From Bacteroidales bacterium UBA1184 (GTDB lineage: Bacteria > Bacteroidota > Bacteroidia > Bacteroidales > ML635J-15): a stretch of DNA of 57,802 nt. Under the pieces are notes generated by a model. That model was not told the origin of the DNA, ran no database searches, and was given only the letters and a program-made list of their open reading frames with translations. This document shows positions 33,719-43,455 of the stretch, in pieces; the first letter of the stretch is position 1; every line of letters begins with the position of its first letter. Where the stretch lies: positions 1 to 57,802 of the forward strand of contig DBYO01000027.1 in the NCBI GenBank assembly GCA_002310235.1, in the 5' to 3' direction. The position numbers and the translations under genes were made by a program.

Positions 33719-34279
33719 TTATCTGATTACCTGAATGTCACCCGATTCGTCAACCTTTACAATGTCGGAATTCCTGTTCTTGCTTAGTTCGTCCTGACGA
33801 AGCGGAACGACGTAATCGACTTCCGACTTTATTTCGTTGGCAATGTCGCAGAAGCCGAGCGGAGGGTTGCATCCCGAGAGGTTGGCCGAAGTTGAAACTA
33901 TTGGACGACCAAGAACACCAATTACTTCGCGGCAAAAGTCGTCATTTACAATTCTGATTCCTATTGATCCGTCCTCAGCAACAAGGTTTTTGGGTAGATT
34001 TTTTGCCTCAGGATATATTATTGTCAGTGGTCTGTCGGCGGCTTCTATTAAGTCAACAGCTATTTCTGGGATTGATGTTGTGTATTTTTTCATCATTTCC
34101 ATCGAATCAACAAGAATAAGCATGCTTTTGCCCTTGTCGCGGTGTTTGATGTCGTATATTCTTGTGATTGCGTTTTCGTTGCAGGCGTCGCAGCCTATTC
34201 CCCATATTGTGTCGGTAGGATAGAGGATTGTCCCACCAGCTTCCAATACTTTACACGTGTCATCAACAATATTTTTCAT
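33719..34279 (-). CDS. L-threonylcarbamoyladenylate synthase (Sua5/YciO/YrdC)
   Basis: The protein has 186 residues of the YrdC fold. It makes threonylcarbamoyl-AMP from Thr, bicarbonate and ATP for the t6A37 modification of tRNA. Seen: GGTILYPTDTIWGIGCDACN, IKHRDKGKSMLILV, and RIVNDDFCREVIGVLGRPIVSTSANLSG in pieces. It is the short form without the Sua5 C-terminal domain. It overlaps the upstream glycosyltransferase gene by 4 bp and abuts prmC, so it belongs to the leftward operon. Confidence 0.92.
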   Translation of the reverse strand: MKNIVDDTCKVLEAGGTILYPTDTIWGIGCDACNENAITRIYDIKHRDKGKSMLILVDSMEMMKKYTTSIPEIAVDLIEAADRPLTIIYPEAKNLPKNLVAEDGSIGIRIVNDDFCREVIGVLGRPIVSTSANLSGCNPPLGFCDIANEIKSEVDYVVPLRQDELSKNRNSDIVKVDESGDIQVIR

Positions 34280-35388
34280 AGTTTATTGTAAAAGGTCATA
34301 AGTTCTTCTGTTATAATATTCCTGTCGAAACGTTTGCTGCGTTCGTATCCACGTTCGATAAGTTTTTTGCGTTCTTCTTCATTGTCAAGCAAATATTTTA
34401 TTGCTTCGGCAAGGTTGTCTTTGTGCGGGGCATTTATAGTGAACGCTGCATTTCCAGCAATTTCACCCGTACTTCCGTTGCTGTTGGTTATCACTGGCGT
34501 TCCCGAGAAGAATGCTTCGAGGATTGGAATACCAAAGCCTTCGTACATCGACGGGTAGATGAAAATGTCGGCCATCTGGTAGATTGCTGGCAGGTCGGCG
34601 TTGCCCAGTCGTTCGTACACATGCAAACGCGATGTTAGTCCGTGCGAATCGGCGTAAGCCTTGATTTCATCAAAGTATTCGGTCTTGCGGCCAACCATCA
34701 CAATGTCGATGTCGATGTTGTGCTCGTGTACGGCTTCGAGGATTCGGTGCGTGTTCTTGCGTCTTTCTATTGTGCCTACCGAAAGCAGGTAATGGTCGGG
34801 TAGGTTGTTAGCCTTCCTTATTCGATCCTTTTCCTCGTCGCTGATTTTCTGAGCAAACTTAGGATTGCAAGTCTGGTATAGCACATCGATTTTCTTGTCG
34901 TTGATGCCGTAGAATTCCATTATGTCCTTCTTTGTCTGGCTGCTGGTAGCAATTATGCGGTCAGACTTTTCGCAGGCAAAACGGAATTTGTAGTCGTATA
35001 TCTTGCGGTCAAAGTACTTGTACAAGTGCGGAAATTTCAAGAAAATAAGGTCGTGGATTGTGACAACTTTTATAGCCTTGGTCTTGTTGATGTCGCGTGG
35101 CAATTCGTTGCTCAAGCCATGGAAAATATCTATTCCTTCTTTCTCGATCAGTTCGCCCAGATGCATCGAACGCCATTTTGCAAGCGAAAATTTTGACGAA
35201 CCTTCTGGTGCCAATATCAAGTTGTTACAATACTTTTCTTCAACAAGTCCATAAGGATTTTCGGTGCTGAAAAGCACGTATTTGTTTTCGGGATAAAGGT
35301 CTTGCAGCGAACGAATGACATCGCGGCTGTAGTTGCCGAGTCCTGCTCTGTTGACGAATGCCCGTTTTGCGTCGAATCCGATTATCAT
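34276..35388 (-). CDS. Glycosyltransferase, GT4-type
   Basis: The protein has 370 residues of the GT-B fold. The C-terminal nucleotide-sugar domain is clear: LLSVGTIERRKNTHRILEAV, VMVGRKTEYFDEI, LPAIYQMADIFIYPSMYEGF, and GIPILEAFFSGTPVIT with the ExxE-type motif. The N-terminal acceptor domain begins MIIGFDAKRAFVNRAGLGNY. The donor and acceptor are unknown; it probably acts on a cell-surface glycan. It lies 12 bp after dapD and overlaps the Sua5/YrdC gene by 4 bp, a mixed-function operon. Confidence 0.9.
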   Translation of the reverse strand: MIIGFDAKRAFVNRAGLGNYSRDVIRSLQDLYPENKYVLFSTENPYGLVEEKYCNNLILAPEGSSKFSLAKWRSMHLGELIEKEGIDIFHGLSNELPRDINKTKAIKVVTIHDLIFLKFPHLYKYFDRKIYDYKFRFACEKSDRIIATSSQTKKDIMEFYGINDKKIDVLYQTCNPKFAQKISDEEKDRIRKANNLPDHYLLSVGTIERRKNTHRILEAVHEHNIDIDIVMVGRKTEYFDEIKAYADSHGLTSRLHVYERLGNADLPAIYQMADIFIYPSMYEGFGIPILEAFFSGTPVITNSNGSTGEIAGNAAFTINAPHKDNLAEAIKYLLDNEEERKKLIERGYERSKRFDRNIITEELMTFYNKL

Positions 35389-35400
35389 AGCGCTAATTTT

Positions 35401-36219
35401 TTAGACTGCAACATTATTATCTCTCAAGGCTTCGTTGAGCGAGGTTTTCTTGTCGGTCGATTCCTTGCGTTTGCCGATTATGAGTGCGCAGGGCAGGTAG
35501 TAGGTGCCTGCGGGGAACTGCTTGGCGGTGCTGCCTGGGATTACTACCGAGCGTTCGGGAACATAGCCCTTGTATTCGACAGGTTCGCTTCCAGTTACGT
35601 CGATAATTTTTGTCGATGCGGTGATTACCGTATTTGCGCCTAGCACAGCCTCCTTGCAAATATGTGCGCCTTCGACTACAATGCAGCGAGAACCTATAAA
35701 GCAGTTGTCCTCGATTATAACCGGCGCAGCTTGAACGGGCTCGAGCACTCCGCCTATGCCAACGCCACCCGACAGGTGAACGTTCTTGCCGATTTGTGCG
35801 CACGAACCAACGGTAGCCCAGGTATCGACCATTGTTCCTTCATCGACGTAAGCGCCAATGTTCACATACGACGGCATCATTATCACGCCTTTGGCGAGGT
35901 ATGCGCCGTAGCGGGCCGTTGCCGGCGGAACTACGCGGACGCCTAGTTTGTCGTAGTCGTGCTTCAGGGCAATCTTGTCGTGGTATTCGAAGATGCCGGA
36001 TTCGGTTTTCTGCTGTTTTTGTGTCGGGAAATAGAGGATTACGGCCTTTTTCACCCATTCGTTCACTTTCCAGCCGTTGCCGTCGGGTTCGGCTACGCGG
36101 ATTTTTCCGCTGTCGAGAAGACTTATGGTTTCTTCTATAACCTTTATATTTTCGGGCATTTCGAGCATTTCGCGATGCTCCCAGATGCGTTCAATGGTTT
36201 CCTTCAATGTCGAATACAT
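35401..36219 (-). CDS. dapD: Tetrahydrodipicolinate N-succinyltransferase
   Basis: The protein has 272 residues. It succinylates tetrahydrodipicolinate in the lysine / meso-DAP pathway. Seen: a helical N-terminus, then a left-handed beta-helix of hexapeptide repeats (VVPPATARYGAYLAKGVIMM, YVNIGAYVDEGTMVDTWATV, GSCAQIGKNVHLSGGVGIGG), then EDNCFIGSRCIVVEG. It implies the succinylase branch of DAP synthesis. It is the first gene of the leftward operon with its own promoter. Confidence 0.95.
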   Translation of the reverse strand: MYSTLKETIERIWEHREMLEMPENIKVIEETISLLDSGKIRVAEPDGNGWKVNEWVKKAVILYFPTQKQQKTESGIFEYHDKIALKHDYDKLGVRVVPPATARYGAYLAKGVIMMPSYVNIGAYVDEGTMVDTWATVGSCAQIGKNVHLSGGVGIGGVLEPVQAAPVIIEDNCFIGSRCIVVEGAHICKEAVLGANTVITASTKIIDVTGSEPVEYKGYVPERSVVIPGSTAKQFPAGTYYLPCALIIGKRKESTDKKTSLNEALRDNNVAV

Positions 36220-36240
36220 ACATTTCTAATTAAGAGCATA

Positions 36241-36248
36241 CAAACATA
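36241..36248 (-). promoter_or_regulatory. Promoter of the dapD-hydF operon
   Basis: TATGTTTG on the minus strand fits TAnnTTTG, 21 nt before the dapD start. Confidence 0.65.
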
Positions 36249-36340
36249 GTAAAAAATATGTTTTGCAATATATTTGTGTGAAAAAGAAATTAACAATGTG
36301 CTGGGAAAATATTGAAGGGGAAAATGACGACTTTTCCTTT

Positions 36341-39133
36341 CTATACAAACTTCTTCAGAAATTTTCCTGTAATAGATTCCTTGCATTTCAACAGGTTGGC
36401 GGGGGTGCCTTCAAAGACGAGATTTCCACCGTTTTCACCACCGTCGGGACCAAGGTCGATAATCCAGTCGGCAAACTTTATCACTTCGGGATTGTGCTCG
36501 ATGATAATGAGCGTGTGTCCTTTGGTTCTCATACTTTCCATGGCTTTCAGCAGCTTGTTGATGTCGTGGAAATGCAGACCTGTAGTCGGCTCGTCGAAAA
36601 TGAAAATCGTTGGTTCTGCATTTTCCATGCTGAGAAAAGTTGCCAACTTAATGCGCTGACTTTCACCGCCACTAAGTGTACTCGACGGTTGTCCCATCTT
36701 CAGGTAGCCGAGACCGACGTTTATGTAGTTCTGGAGCAACGAAACGATATTCTTCTCCAGTTTGCCGTCGCTCTGCGAGAAGAATTCCACAGCTTCCTCG
36801 ATGCTCATTTCAAGAATGTCGTAGATGTTTTTGTCGCGGTACTTTATTTCCAGGATTTCGTCCTTGAAACGCTTTCCGTTGCAGGCTTCGCACACAAGGT
36901 GAATGTCGGACATGAACTGCATCTCGACTGTTATTTCGCCTTCACCCTGGCAGACTTCGCAGCGTCCACCTTCGGTGTTGAACGAGAAATGCGAGGCCTT
37001 CAGTCCGTTGAGCTTGGCGGTTTTTTGCTCGGCGAAAAGTTTTCGTATCTCGTCGAATGCCTTAATGTAGATGGCTGGATTCGAGCGACTTGACTTCGCA
37101 ATTGGATTCTGGTCAACAAACTCGATATTCTTTATCATCCTGATGTCGCCCGAAATTTTGTCGAAGTCGCCGGCTTTGTCTGCCGACACTCCAAGTTCAC
37201 GACGTATGGCAGGGTAGAGTATGCCTTTTACGAGACTGGTCTTGCCAGAACCGCTTACGCCTGTAATTACAGTTGCTACGTTGAGCGGAAAAGTTACCGT
37301 TATGTTTTTTAGGTTGTTGTAGCGGGCTCCTTCAATCTTGATGGAGTTGCGCCACTTCAACGGATTGTCGTTCTTGGGGTTCTGCAGTTCGCCGCGCAGA
37401 TATTTTGCTGTAAGTGTGTCGGCCTTTTCAAGTTTCTTGATGTCGCCTTCGAATACTACTTCGCCACCGAATTCACCGGCAAGCGGACCAATGTCGATTA
37501 CGTGGTCGGCAGCGCGAATTATGGCTTCGTCGTGCTCTACGACAACCACTGTGTTCTTCTTGTCGCGAAGTTTCTTGAGGATAGTTATCAGGTTTTGCGT
37601 GTCGCGTTCGTGCAGACCGATGCTCGGTTCGTCGAGTACGTACAGCGAACCTACAAGTCCGGAACCAAAGACAGTGGCAAGATTCATGCGTTGCGATTCG
37701 CCACCCGAAAGCGTTGATGCTGTGCGGTTTAGTGTAAGGTAACCAAGACCAACTTCCATCATTGCATCGAGGCGGACCTTTATTTCCGTCCTGATTCTTG
37801 CCGATGCCTCCTCGTCGAACGCTGAAAGGCTTAGATTGTTGAAGAACTTACAAAGTTCGCTGATTGGCATGTCAATCAGATCGCCGATATTCTTGCCGTC
37901 GATTTTCACGTACAAAGCTTCCTTTTTCAGACGTTTGCCCTTGCAGTCGGGACAGGTGGTCTTGCCTCTGTAGCGCGAAATCATCACGCGGTTCTGTATC
38001 TTGTATTTTTGTGTTTCAAGGTATTCGAAGAAATCGTTTATGCCATAGATGTCGTGCTTTTTATCTCCGTTCCATAGAATGTCTTTTTCTGCTTCAGTGA
38101 GCTGATAGTAAGGACGATGGATAGGGAAGTTTAAACTAGCACTTTTAATCATGAAATCGTGGTTCCATTGCTTCATGACATCGCCGCGCCAACAGAAAAC
38201 AGCACCGTCGTAAACGCTCATTCCTTTGTTCGGAATGACTAAATCTTCATCGATGCCGAGAATTTTTCCAAAGCCTTCGCAGGTTGGGCAGGCACCGATA
38301 GGATTGTTGAAACTGAAAAGGTTTACTGACGGCTGCTCAAATGTAATTCCGTCTGCCTCAAAACGGTTGGAGAACGCATGCAACTTCAATTCGTCACCGT
38401 ATTCATAAACAAAGCATTCGCCTTTTCCCTCGAAAAATGCAGTCTGCACCGAGTCGGCAATACGTCCTACAAGCGTGTCCTCGGGTTTCACTGTCAGACG
38501 ATCGAGAACAATGTGAATCGTATCTCCAAGCGACCTTATATCAGTTATTTCGTCAGTTCTCTGCAATTTCCCGTCGCACACAAATCTTACATATCCTTGT
38601 TTGGAAATAAGCATGAGTTGTTCGCCTTTTTTCTGCTTGCTATTGAAGGTGTATGGGAAGCTTATTAGCACCTTTGTACCTTCGGGCATAGCTGTAATTG
38701 CATTGATTACATCATTGGTGCTGTGGCTTTTGACCTCGCAGCCTGAAATGGGCGAGTAGGTCTTTCCGATGCGGGCGAACAGAAGTTTCAGGTAGTCATA
38801 TATTTCGGTGGAGGTGCCGACGGTGGAACGCGGATTGCGGGTGTTGACCTTCTGGCGGATGGCTATTGTGGGCGGAATGCCGTCGATGAAATCGACCTCG
38901 GGCTTGTGCATCTTTCCTAGGAACTGGCGTGCGTACGACGACAGGCTCTCGACGTAGCGGCGTTGCCCTTCGGCAAACAGCGTGTCGAACGCCAATGATG
39001 ATTTGCCGGAACCTGATAATCCAGTGATTACAACAAGCTTGTTGCGCGGTATTTCGAGATTTATGTTCTTTAGGTTGTTAACCCTTACGCCTTTCAGCGT
39101 TATACATTCCTTGTCAGCCATTTCCTTCGCCAA
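36341..39133 (-). CDS. uvrA: Excinuclease ABC subunit A
   Basis: The protein has 930 residues. It is the damage-recognising ATPase of nucleotide excision repair. Seen: first Walker A TGLSGSGKSSLAFDTLFAEG near residue 38, EDTLVGRIADSVQ, zinc ligands CPTCEGFG and CPDCKGKRL, first LSGGESQR, LDEPSIGLHERD, second Walker A TGVSGSGKTSLVKG near 628, zinc module CEVCQGEGE ... CEACNGKRF, second LSGGESQRIKLA and IFIFDEPTTGLHF. It is full length and stands alone. Confidence 0.97.
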   Translation of the reverse strand: MAKEMADKECITLKGVRVNNLKNINLEIPRNKLVVITGLSGSGKSSLAFDTLFAEGQRRYVESLSSYARQFLGKMHKPEVDFIDGIPPTIAIRQKVNTRNPRSTVGTSTEIYDYLKLLFARIGKTYSPISGCEVKSHSTNDVINAITAMPEGTKVLISFPYTFNSKQKKGEQLMLISKQGYVRFVCDGKLQRTDEITDIRSLGDTIHIVLDRLTVKPEDTLVGRIADSVQTAFFEGKGECFVYEYGDELKLHAFSNRFEADGITFEQPSVNLFSFNNPIGACPTCEGFGKILGIDEDLVIPNKGMSVYDGAVFCWRGDVMKQWNHDFMIKSASLNFPIHRPYYQLTEAEKDILWNGDKKHDIYGINDFFEYLETQKYKIQNRVMISRYRGKTTCPDCKGKRLKKEALYVKIDGKNIGDLIDMPISELCKFFNNLSLSAFDEEASARIRTEIKVRLDAMMEVGLGYLTLNRTASTLSGGESQRMNLATVFGSGLVGSLYVLDEPSIGLHERDTQNLITILKKLRDKKNTVVVVEHDEAIIRAADHVIDIGPLAGEFGGEVVFEGDIKKLEKADTLTAKYLRGELQNPKNDNPLKWRNSIKIEGARYNNLKNITVTFPLNVATVITGVSGSGKTSLVKGILYPAIRRELGVSADKAGDFDKISGDIRMIKNIEFVDQNPIAKSSRSNPAIYIKAFDEIRKLFAEQKTAKLNGLKASHFSFNTEGGRCEVCQGEGEITVEMQFMSDIHLVCEACNGKRFKDEILEIKYRDKNIYDILEMSIEEAVEFFSQSDGKLEKNIVSLLQNYINVGLGYLKMGQPSSTLSGGESQRIKLATFLSMENAEPTIFIFDEPTTGLHFHDINKLLKAMESMRTKGHTLIIIEHNPEVIKFADWIIDLGPDGGENGGNLVFEGTPANLLKCKESITGKFLKKFV

Positions 39134-39313
39134 AAATTTTGCAAAGTAAGCAATTTTTTTGCGAATAGGGAAGAAAATAATAAGGCTAAAAGGTTAGATT
39201 AGCCTATTCACCAGTCAGCTTATTTGCCTTTCTTCCCAATTAACAATCCATTAAACAATAATAAAGTTAAGTTAATCATTGCCTTGTAAAAAATATCTTT
39301 CGTGAAAATGCGT

Positions 39314-39321
39314 TAAATTTG
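39314..39321 (+). promoter_or_regulatory. Promoter of the HtrA gene
   Basis: TAAATTTG -7 box, 31 nt before ATG 39353. Confidence 0.7.
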
Positions 39322-39352
39322 CTGTTGATGAAAAATAGAAAGGATCTGAAAA

Positions 39353-40798
39353 ATGAAAACAAAAACTTGGCTTGTAGGTCTTTTGTCTGGAATAATTGGA
39401 GGTGCAATTGTTTTCGCGGGAACTTTAATCTTTACTCCAAATAAGACTATCGAAAATAATGATTCACAATTGAATTATATCAACGCAAATACGGATGATG
39501 TTCAGGTAACAAAAGTCGGATATGGTAATAATCGTGCTTTAGGAGAAACGGATTTTTGCGATGCAGCCGAAAAGTGCATGCCAGCAGTTGTCCATATCAA
39601 GACAAGCTATAATCAGCCAACATATACCTTATATGATTTCATATTCGGCACCCAGTCGGCAATGCAGGTTTCGGCATCGGGGTCGGGTGTTATTGTTTCG
39701 TCAGATGGCTATATTGTCACCAACAACCATGTGATTGAGAATGCCGAAGTCATTGAGGTTGTGATGAATAACAAGAAATCCTACGCAGGTAAGGTAATTG
39801 GTCGTGATGCTACTACAGACCTCGCATTGCTGAAAATTGATGCAACCGACTTGCCGTACCTTACTTATGGCAATAGCGATGACTTGAGAATAGGCGAGTG
39901 GGTGCTTGCAATAGGCAATCCGTTCAACCTAACATCGACTGTAACCGCAGGAATTGTAAGTGCAAAGGCTCGCAACATTGATGCAAACTCAGGAAACCAG
40001 GTCATCGAGTCGTACATACAGACCGATGCTGCTGTTAATCCAGGAAGCAGTGGCGGCGCTTTGGTAAATGCCAAGGGCGAACTCGTCGGTATAAATTCAG
40101 CAATTGCCTCGCAGACAGGTTCTTATGTTGGTTATTCGTTCGCAATTCCCGTAAACATGGTGCGCAAGATTGTTGCCGACCTTGCCGAATTCGGCAGTGC
40201 TCAGCGAGCTTACATGGGAATTGAAATGATGGACTTGAATTCACAGACTGCCAAGAAGTTGAACGTGGACGATGTCGATGGTGTCTATGTAGCTCGCGTC
40301 GTTAGCGGTGGTGCTGCCGAAAAGTCGGGAATTTCTGTCGGAGACATTATCCTTGCCGTAGATGACACAAAGGTAAATTCTGCAACCGAATTACTCGAAA
40401 TAATAAGTCTTTACAGGCCTGGAGCAAATGTAACGCTTGATGTAAAATCGAGTGGCTCTATACGTAAGGTCGATATGACTTTGCAGAATCGTTATGGCGG
40501 CACTGAACTTGCCAAGTCGGAAAGTGCAAATGCTCTAGGTGCGCATTTCGAGCCGGTAAGCGACCAGCTGAAGTCACGTCTGCGCATACGTAATGGATTA
40601 CAGGTTACCGACCTTACAGCAGGAAAACTTGCCGCAAGCGGAATACAGAACGGCTTTATAATTGTCCGTGCCAACAACAAGAATATCAATTCGGTGCAGG
40701 ATCTTGAGAATGCCATTAAGTCGTCGGGCAACGCGATTTTCCTCGAAGGCATTTATCCTAACGGCATGACTGGATATTATGCGTTGAAACTCAATTAA
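39353..40798 (+). CDS. Periplasmic serine protease, DegP/HtrA type
   Basis: The protein has 481 residues. An N-terminal hydrophobic anchor (WLVGLLSGIIGGAIVFAGTL) acts as signal peptide or membrane anchor. The trypsin-like domain has the triad in TNNHVIEN (His near 125), TTDLALLKID (Asp near 155) and NPGSSGGAL (Ser near 233). Two PDZ domains follow (about 270-370 and 400-480, the second less conserved). It degrades or refolds damaged envelope proteins under stress. It has its own promoter and a clear terminator. Confidence 0.95.
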   Translation: MKTKTWLVGLLSGIIGGAIVFAGTLIFTPNKTIENNDSQLNYINANTDDVQVTKVGYGNNRALGETDFCDAAEKCMPAVVHIKTSYNQPTYTLYDFIFGTQSAMQVSASGSGVIVSSDGYIVTNNHVIENAEVIEVVMNNKKSYAGKVIGRDATTDLALLKIDATDLPYLTYGNSDDLRIGEWVLAIGNPFNLTSTVTAGIVSAKARNIDANSGNQVIESYIQTDAAVNPGSSGGALVNAKGELVGINSAIASQTGSYVGYSFAIPVNMVRKIVADLAEFGSAQRAYMGIEMMDLNSQTAKKLNVDDVDGVYVARVVSGGAAEKSGISVGDIILAVDDTKVNSATELLEIISLYRPGANVTLDVKSSGSIRKVDMTLQNRYGGTELAKSESANALGAHFEPVSDQLKSRLRIRNGLQVTDLTAGKLAASGIQNGFIIVRANNKNINSVQDLENAIKSSGNAIFLEGIYPNGMTGYYALKLN

Positions 40799-40822
40799 TT
40801 TATTGCAATTGATTTATAATAT

Positions 40823-40880
40823 TAGGAGCAATGCTAATGCATTAATTATCAATGCATTTTGTCATTGCTCCTATTTTTTT
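40823..40880 (+). terminator. Terminator of the HtrA gene
   Basis: TAGGAGCAATG/CATTGCTCCTA (11 bp, 40823-40833 with 40863-40873) encloses AATGCATT pairs and is followed by seven T. Confidence 0.88.
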
Positions 40881-40923
40881 GCAGATTCCTATATAATTTA
40901 TATTGCATTTGACATATTTTTTT

Positions 40924-40931
40924 TATTTTTG
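40924..40931 (+). promoter_or_regulatory. Promoter of the first FISUMP gene
   Basis: TATTTTTG -7 box with TTG about 18 bp upstream (40903-40905). The transcript should start near 40938. Confidence 0.7.
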
Positions 40932-40964
40932 CATTGATTTAACTTACTAATTATAGTAAGTCAA

Positions 40965-42845
40965 ATGAATTGTATATTTAATATAAGGGAATTAACTTTA
41001 ACCGACTTTTTTATGGGGTCTGTAATTATACTAGCCTTCCAGCGGAGATCAAAATTAATCTGTCGTATCTTTTGCATGCTATGTTTATTTGCGATGTTTG
41101 TCTTTTCGTTGGAATCATGTAGGCGAGATGCTATTGATTATGGCAAAACTACGTCGTTGCAGTTGAAATTGACGATAAACGAAAAGCCAGGTGTTCTTGC
41201 AACCAAAGGAGCTATCGAAGATTTCTCCGCAGACGTGTATGTGATGTACGAAAATACCGAGACGAAATTTGTAACCTTCTTTGCAGATCCGTACAACGAG
41301 GGCGTATATACAATTGATCCGTTTCGTGGCGACCAGATATGTGCATCATATGGCATTCCTTTTCATATAAGGATTGAGGCCGAAATAGGTGGACTTAAAT
41401 TGCGCGGAGAGTCGGAAATCATTGTCGTTGTGGACGAATCGGTAATTGTAAATATTGAGATGTATGCAGGTGCGTTTAGGATTTATACCAGAGCGCCACG
41501 CATTGTGGACATTTACGGTGACATAGTGCACACAGGTGGCGCAATATACGAACTTCAGCCAGAGCAGACAGCGACCTATGCGGGTGTTATATGCGCTCCG
41601 TCATCGTCGTGCGGATCGTTGACCGAAGAAACTTTTACCATCGACAACTTGCAGACTTTAAGTGGCTATCGTACCGATGGCCGAGCCTTTGGCGTTGACG
41701 ACGGCGTCAATGGCAACGCTCTGTCGTACCTGCCTTTCGAAGTTATATTCAACGACCTGACACCGAATACACCTTACAAGATAAGAGCTTACGCTATCGT
41801 CAACGATTCGGTACATTACGGACAGATAGTCGAATTTTCGACCATGAGGGACGGTCCTATGACAGTAACTTTGTCGGCAACCGATGTTACAATGAACTCC
41901 GCCCGCGTAAATGCAGAAATACTTACGCTTGGTGACGACGTATATGAGAGAGGCTTCATTATTAGCCGCAATAAGTACCTTAGTAGTCCTGAGACAATAC
42001 CATGTGGCAGTGGCAGCGGTACTTTCAATGCTGAAGTTGCTGGGCTTAACCCGTGTACTCGAATTTTCTATAAAGCGTACGCAACTACATCATACGGAAC
42101 ATATTACGGAGAACTATCATCGTTTGCAACCTACGATGTGATGATTGATAACCGTGATGGAAACGAGTACCTGTATGTTCCGCTAGGAAACCAGATTTGG
42201 ATGTCGGAAAATATGCGCTATCTTCCGCAGGTAAATCTAATGAATGACGGCAGCGAGGACAGCGGTAGCGAGAACGAGCCACACTATTATGTTTATAGCT
42301 ATTCTGGAACATCTGTCGATGAAGCAAAATCGCTTACGCTTTCGCAAGCATTGGGCGATGTCCCTGCAGGAACAAATATGTATTCGAGGTTCGGTGTGCT
42401 GTACGATTATAATGCGGCACAGTCGGCTTGCCCGGCAGGTTGGCATCTGCCAACCGATGGAGAGTGGACTCGGCTTGAAGTTTATTTGCAGAACAACGGA
42501 TTCAACAGCAACCATAGTTTCGACTGTGACTATAATCGTGCAACCAACAACTACACAGCCAAGTCGTTGTCGTCAAACAGCATGTGGTATAGTTCCGACA
42601 TTGCTGGTGCAGTTGGCAACCGTCTCGACCAGAACAATAGTTCGGGCATGGCTCTTTATCCTGCTGGCTACCGAAGCAGTACTGGAGGTTTCTACGGCCT
42701 TAGCAGCGACAGCTATTGCTGGAGCGCAACAGCAGGTGCTGATGGAAACGCAATAGGTCGTAGCTATGGTTCCGACAATGTGGGACAAATTTCTGGCGAA
42801 TACTTAAATTCGGAGGGGTTAAGCGTAAGATGCGTGAAGGATTAA
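40965..42845 (+). CDS. Lipoprotein with FISUMP (Fib_succ_major) C-terminal domain
   Basis: The protein has 626 residues from ATG 40965, or 610 from ATG 41013, which places the hydrophobic segment nearer the N-terminus; MFVFSLESC is a probable lipobox. The middle has a beta-rich region and fibronectin-like repeats (LTPNTPYKIRAYAIVNDSVH, LNPCTRIFYKAYATTSYGTY). The C-terminal FISUMP domain begins GNEYLYVPLGNQIWMSENM, has CPAGWHLPTDGEWTRLE, and ends GLSVRCVKD. This domain resembles the C-type-lectin-like fold of FGE-sulfatase proteins (inference). It is likely surface-exposed and binding rather than enzymatic. Ligand unknown. Confidence 0.82.
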   Translation: MNCIFNIRELTLTDFFMGSVIILAFQRRSKLICRIFCMLCLFAMFVFSLESCRRDAIDYGKTTSLQLKLTINEKPGVLATKGAIEDFSADVYVMYENTETKFVTFFADPYNEGVYTIDPFRGDQICASYGIPFHIRIEAEIGGLKLRGESEIIVVVDESVIVNIEMYAGAFRIYTRAPRIVDIYGDIVHTGGAIYELQPEQTATYAGVICAPSSSCGSLTEETFTIDNLQTLSGYRTDGRAFGVDDGVNGNALSYLPFEVIFNDLTPNTPYKIRAYAIVNDSVHYGQIVEFSTMRDGPMTVTLSATDVTMNSARVNAEILTLGDDVYERGFIISRNKYLSSPETIPCGSGSGTFNAEVAGLNPCTRIFYKAYATTSYGTYYGELSSFATYDVMIDNRDGNEYLYVPLGNQIWMSENMRYLPQVNLMNDGSEDSGSENEPHYYVYSYSGTSVDEAKSLTLSQALGDVPAGTNMYSRFGVLYDYNAAQSACPAGWHLPTDGEWTRLEVYLQNNGFNSNHSFDCDYNRATNNYTAKSLSSNSMWYSSDIAGAVGNRLDQNNSSGMALYPAGYRSSTGGFYGLSSDSYCWSATAGADGNAIGRSYGSDNVGQISGEYLNSEGLSVRCVKD

Positions 42846-42908
42846 CTATAAATAACAATGAATAATTTACAATTGATAATTGAAAATAGAAACATCCACA
42901 GAAAGTAC

Positions 42909-42928
42909 AGACGCAAGATTTTGCGTCT
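42909..42928. repeat. Short inverted repeat, AGACGCAA type
   Basis: AGACGCAA/TTGCGTCT with loop GATT. It resembles the dispersed intergenic hairpins of Bacteroidota; no T run follows. Confidence 0.6.
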
Positions 42929-42963
42929 CTTCTAACAGGCTTTGCCTATGAAACTATAAACTT

Positions 42964-43449
42964 ATGAATATTAAACTTTTTTTACCGATTTTGATTTTAG
43001 GGCTTGTCCCAGCTTTTGCGCTAGCTCAGTCGTCGCCAGTATCGTGTGGAGGAAACGGAGAGGGTGCCGATGGAAGCTTTTCGTACACTTTCGGTCAGAC
43101 ATTTTATCATGAAACTGGCTGGAATGTAACATTTTCGGAGGGGATCCAGCAGCCATACGAGATTTCCATCACCAGAATCAACGACAATATTGAAAGTATA
43201 GACGCCAACATCAGCATTTCTGCTTACCCGAACCCAACTATGGGACAGATTTCTTTGCTAATCGAAGGAGTTGACCTGCAAGGACTTGAGTACAATATAG
43301 TAGATGTGCTTGGCCGTATTGTTATTTCAGGCGAAATAGTTTCAGCCGAAACGCTTATTGACATATCGTCGCAGCCGCTGGCAACCTATCTACTCAGAGT
43401 TATGCGCGACGGAAATGATTTGGGAACATTTAAAGTAGTGAAGAAATAA
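42964..43449 (+). CDS. Small T9SS-sorted secreted protein
   Basis: The protein has 161 residues. A signal peptide ends near FALAQ. The first half is short and glycine/serine-rich (SSPVSCGGNGEGADGSFSYT, FGQTFYHETGWNVTFSEGIQ). Residues about 75-161 form a type A T9SS sorting domain (ISAYPNPTMGQISLLI, YNIVDVLGRIVISG, LATYLLRVMRDG). So the mature part to be exported is only about 55 residues before the tail. It is cotranscribed with the following FISUMP gene, 6 bp away. Function unknown; it may be a surface anchor or assembly partner of the FISUMP proteins. Confidence 0.8.
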   Translation: MNIKLFLPILILGLVPAFALAQSSPVSCGGNGEGADGSFSYTFGQTFYHETGWNVTFSEGIQQPYEISITRINDNIESIDANISISAYPNPTMGQISLLIEGVDLQGLEYNIVDVLGRIVISGEIVSAETLIDISSQPLATYLLRVMRDGNDLGTFKVVKK

Positions 43450-43455
43450 AACAAC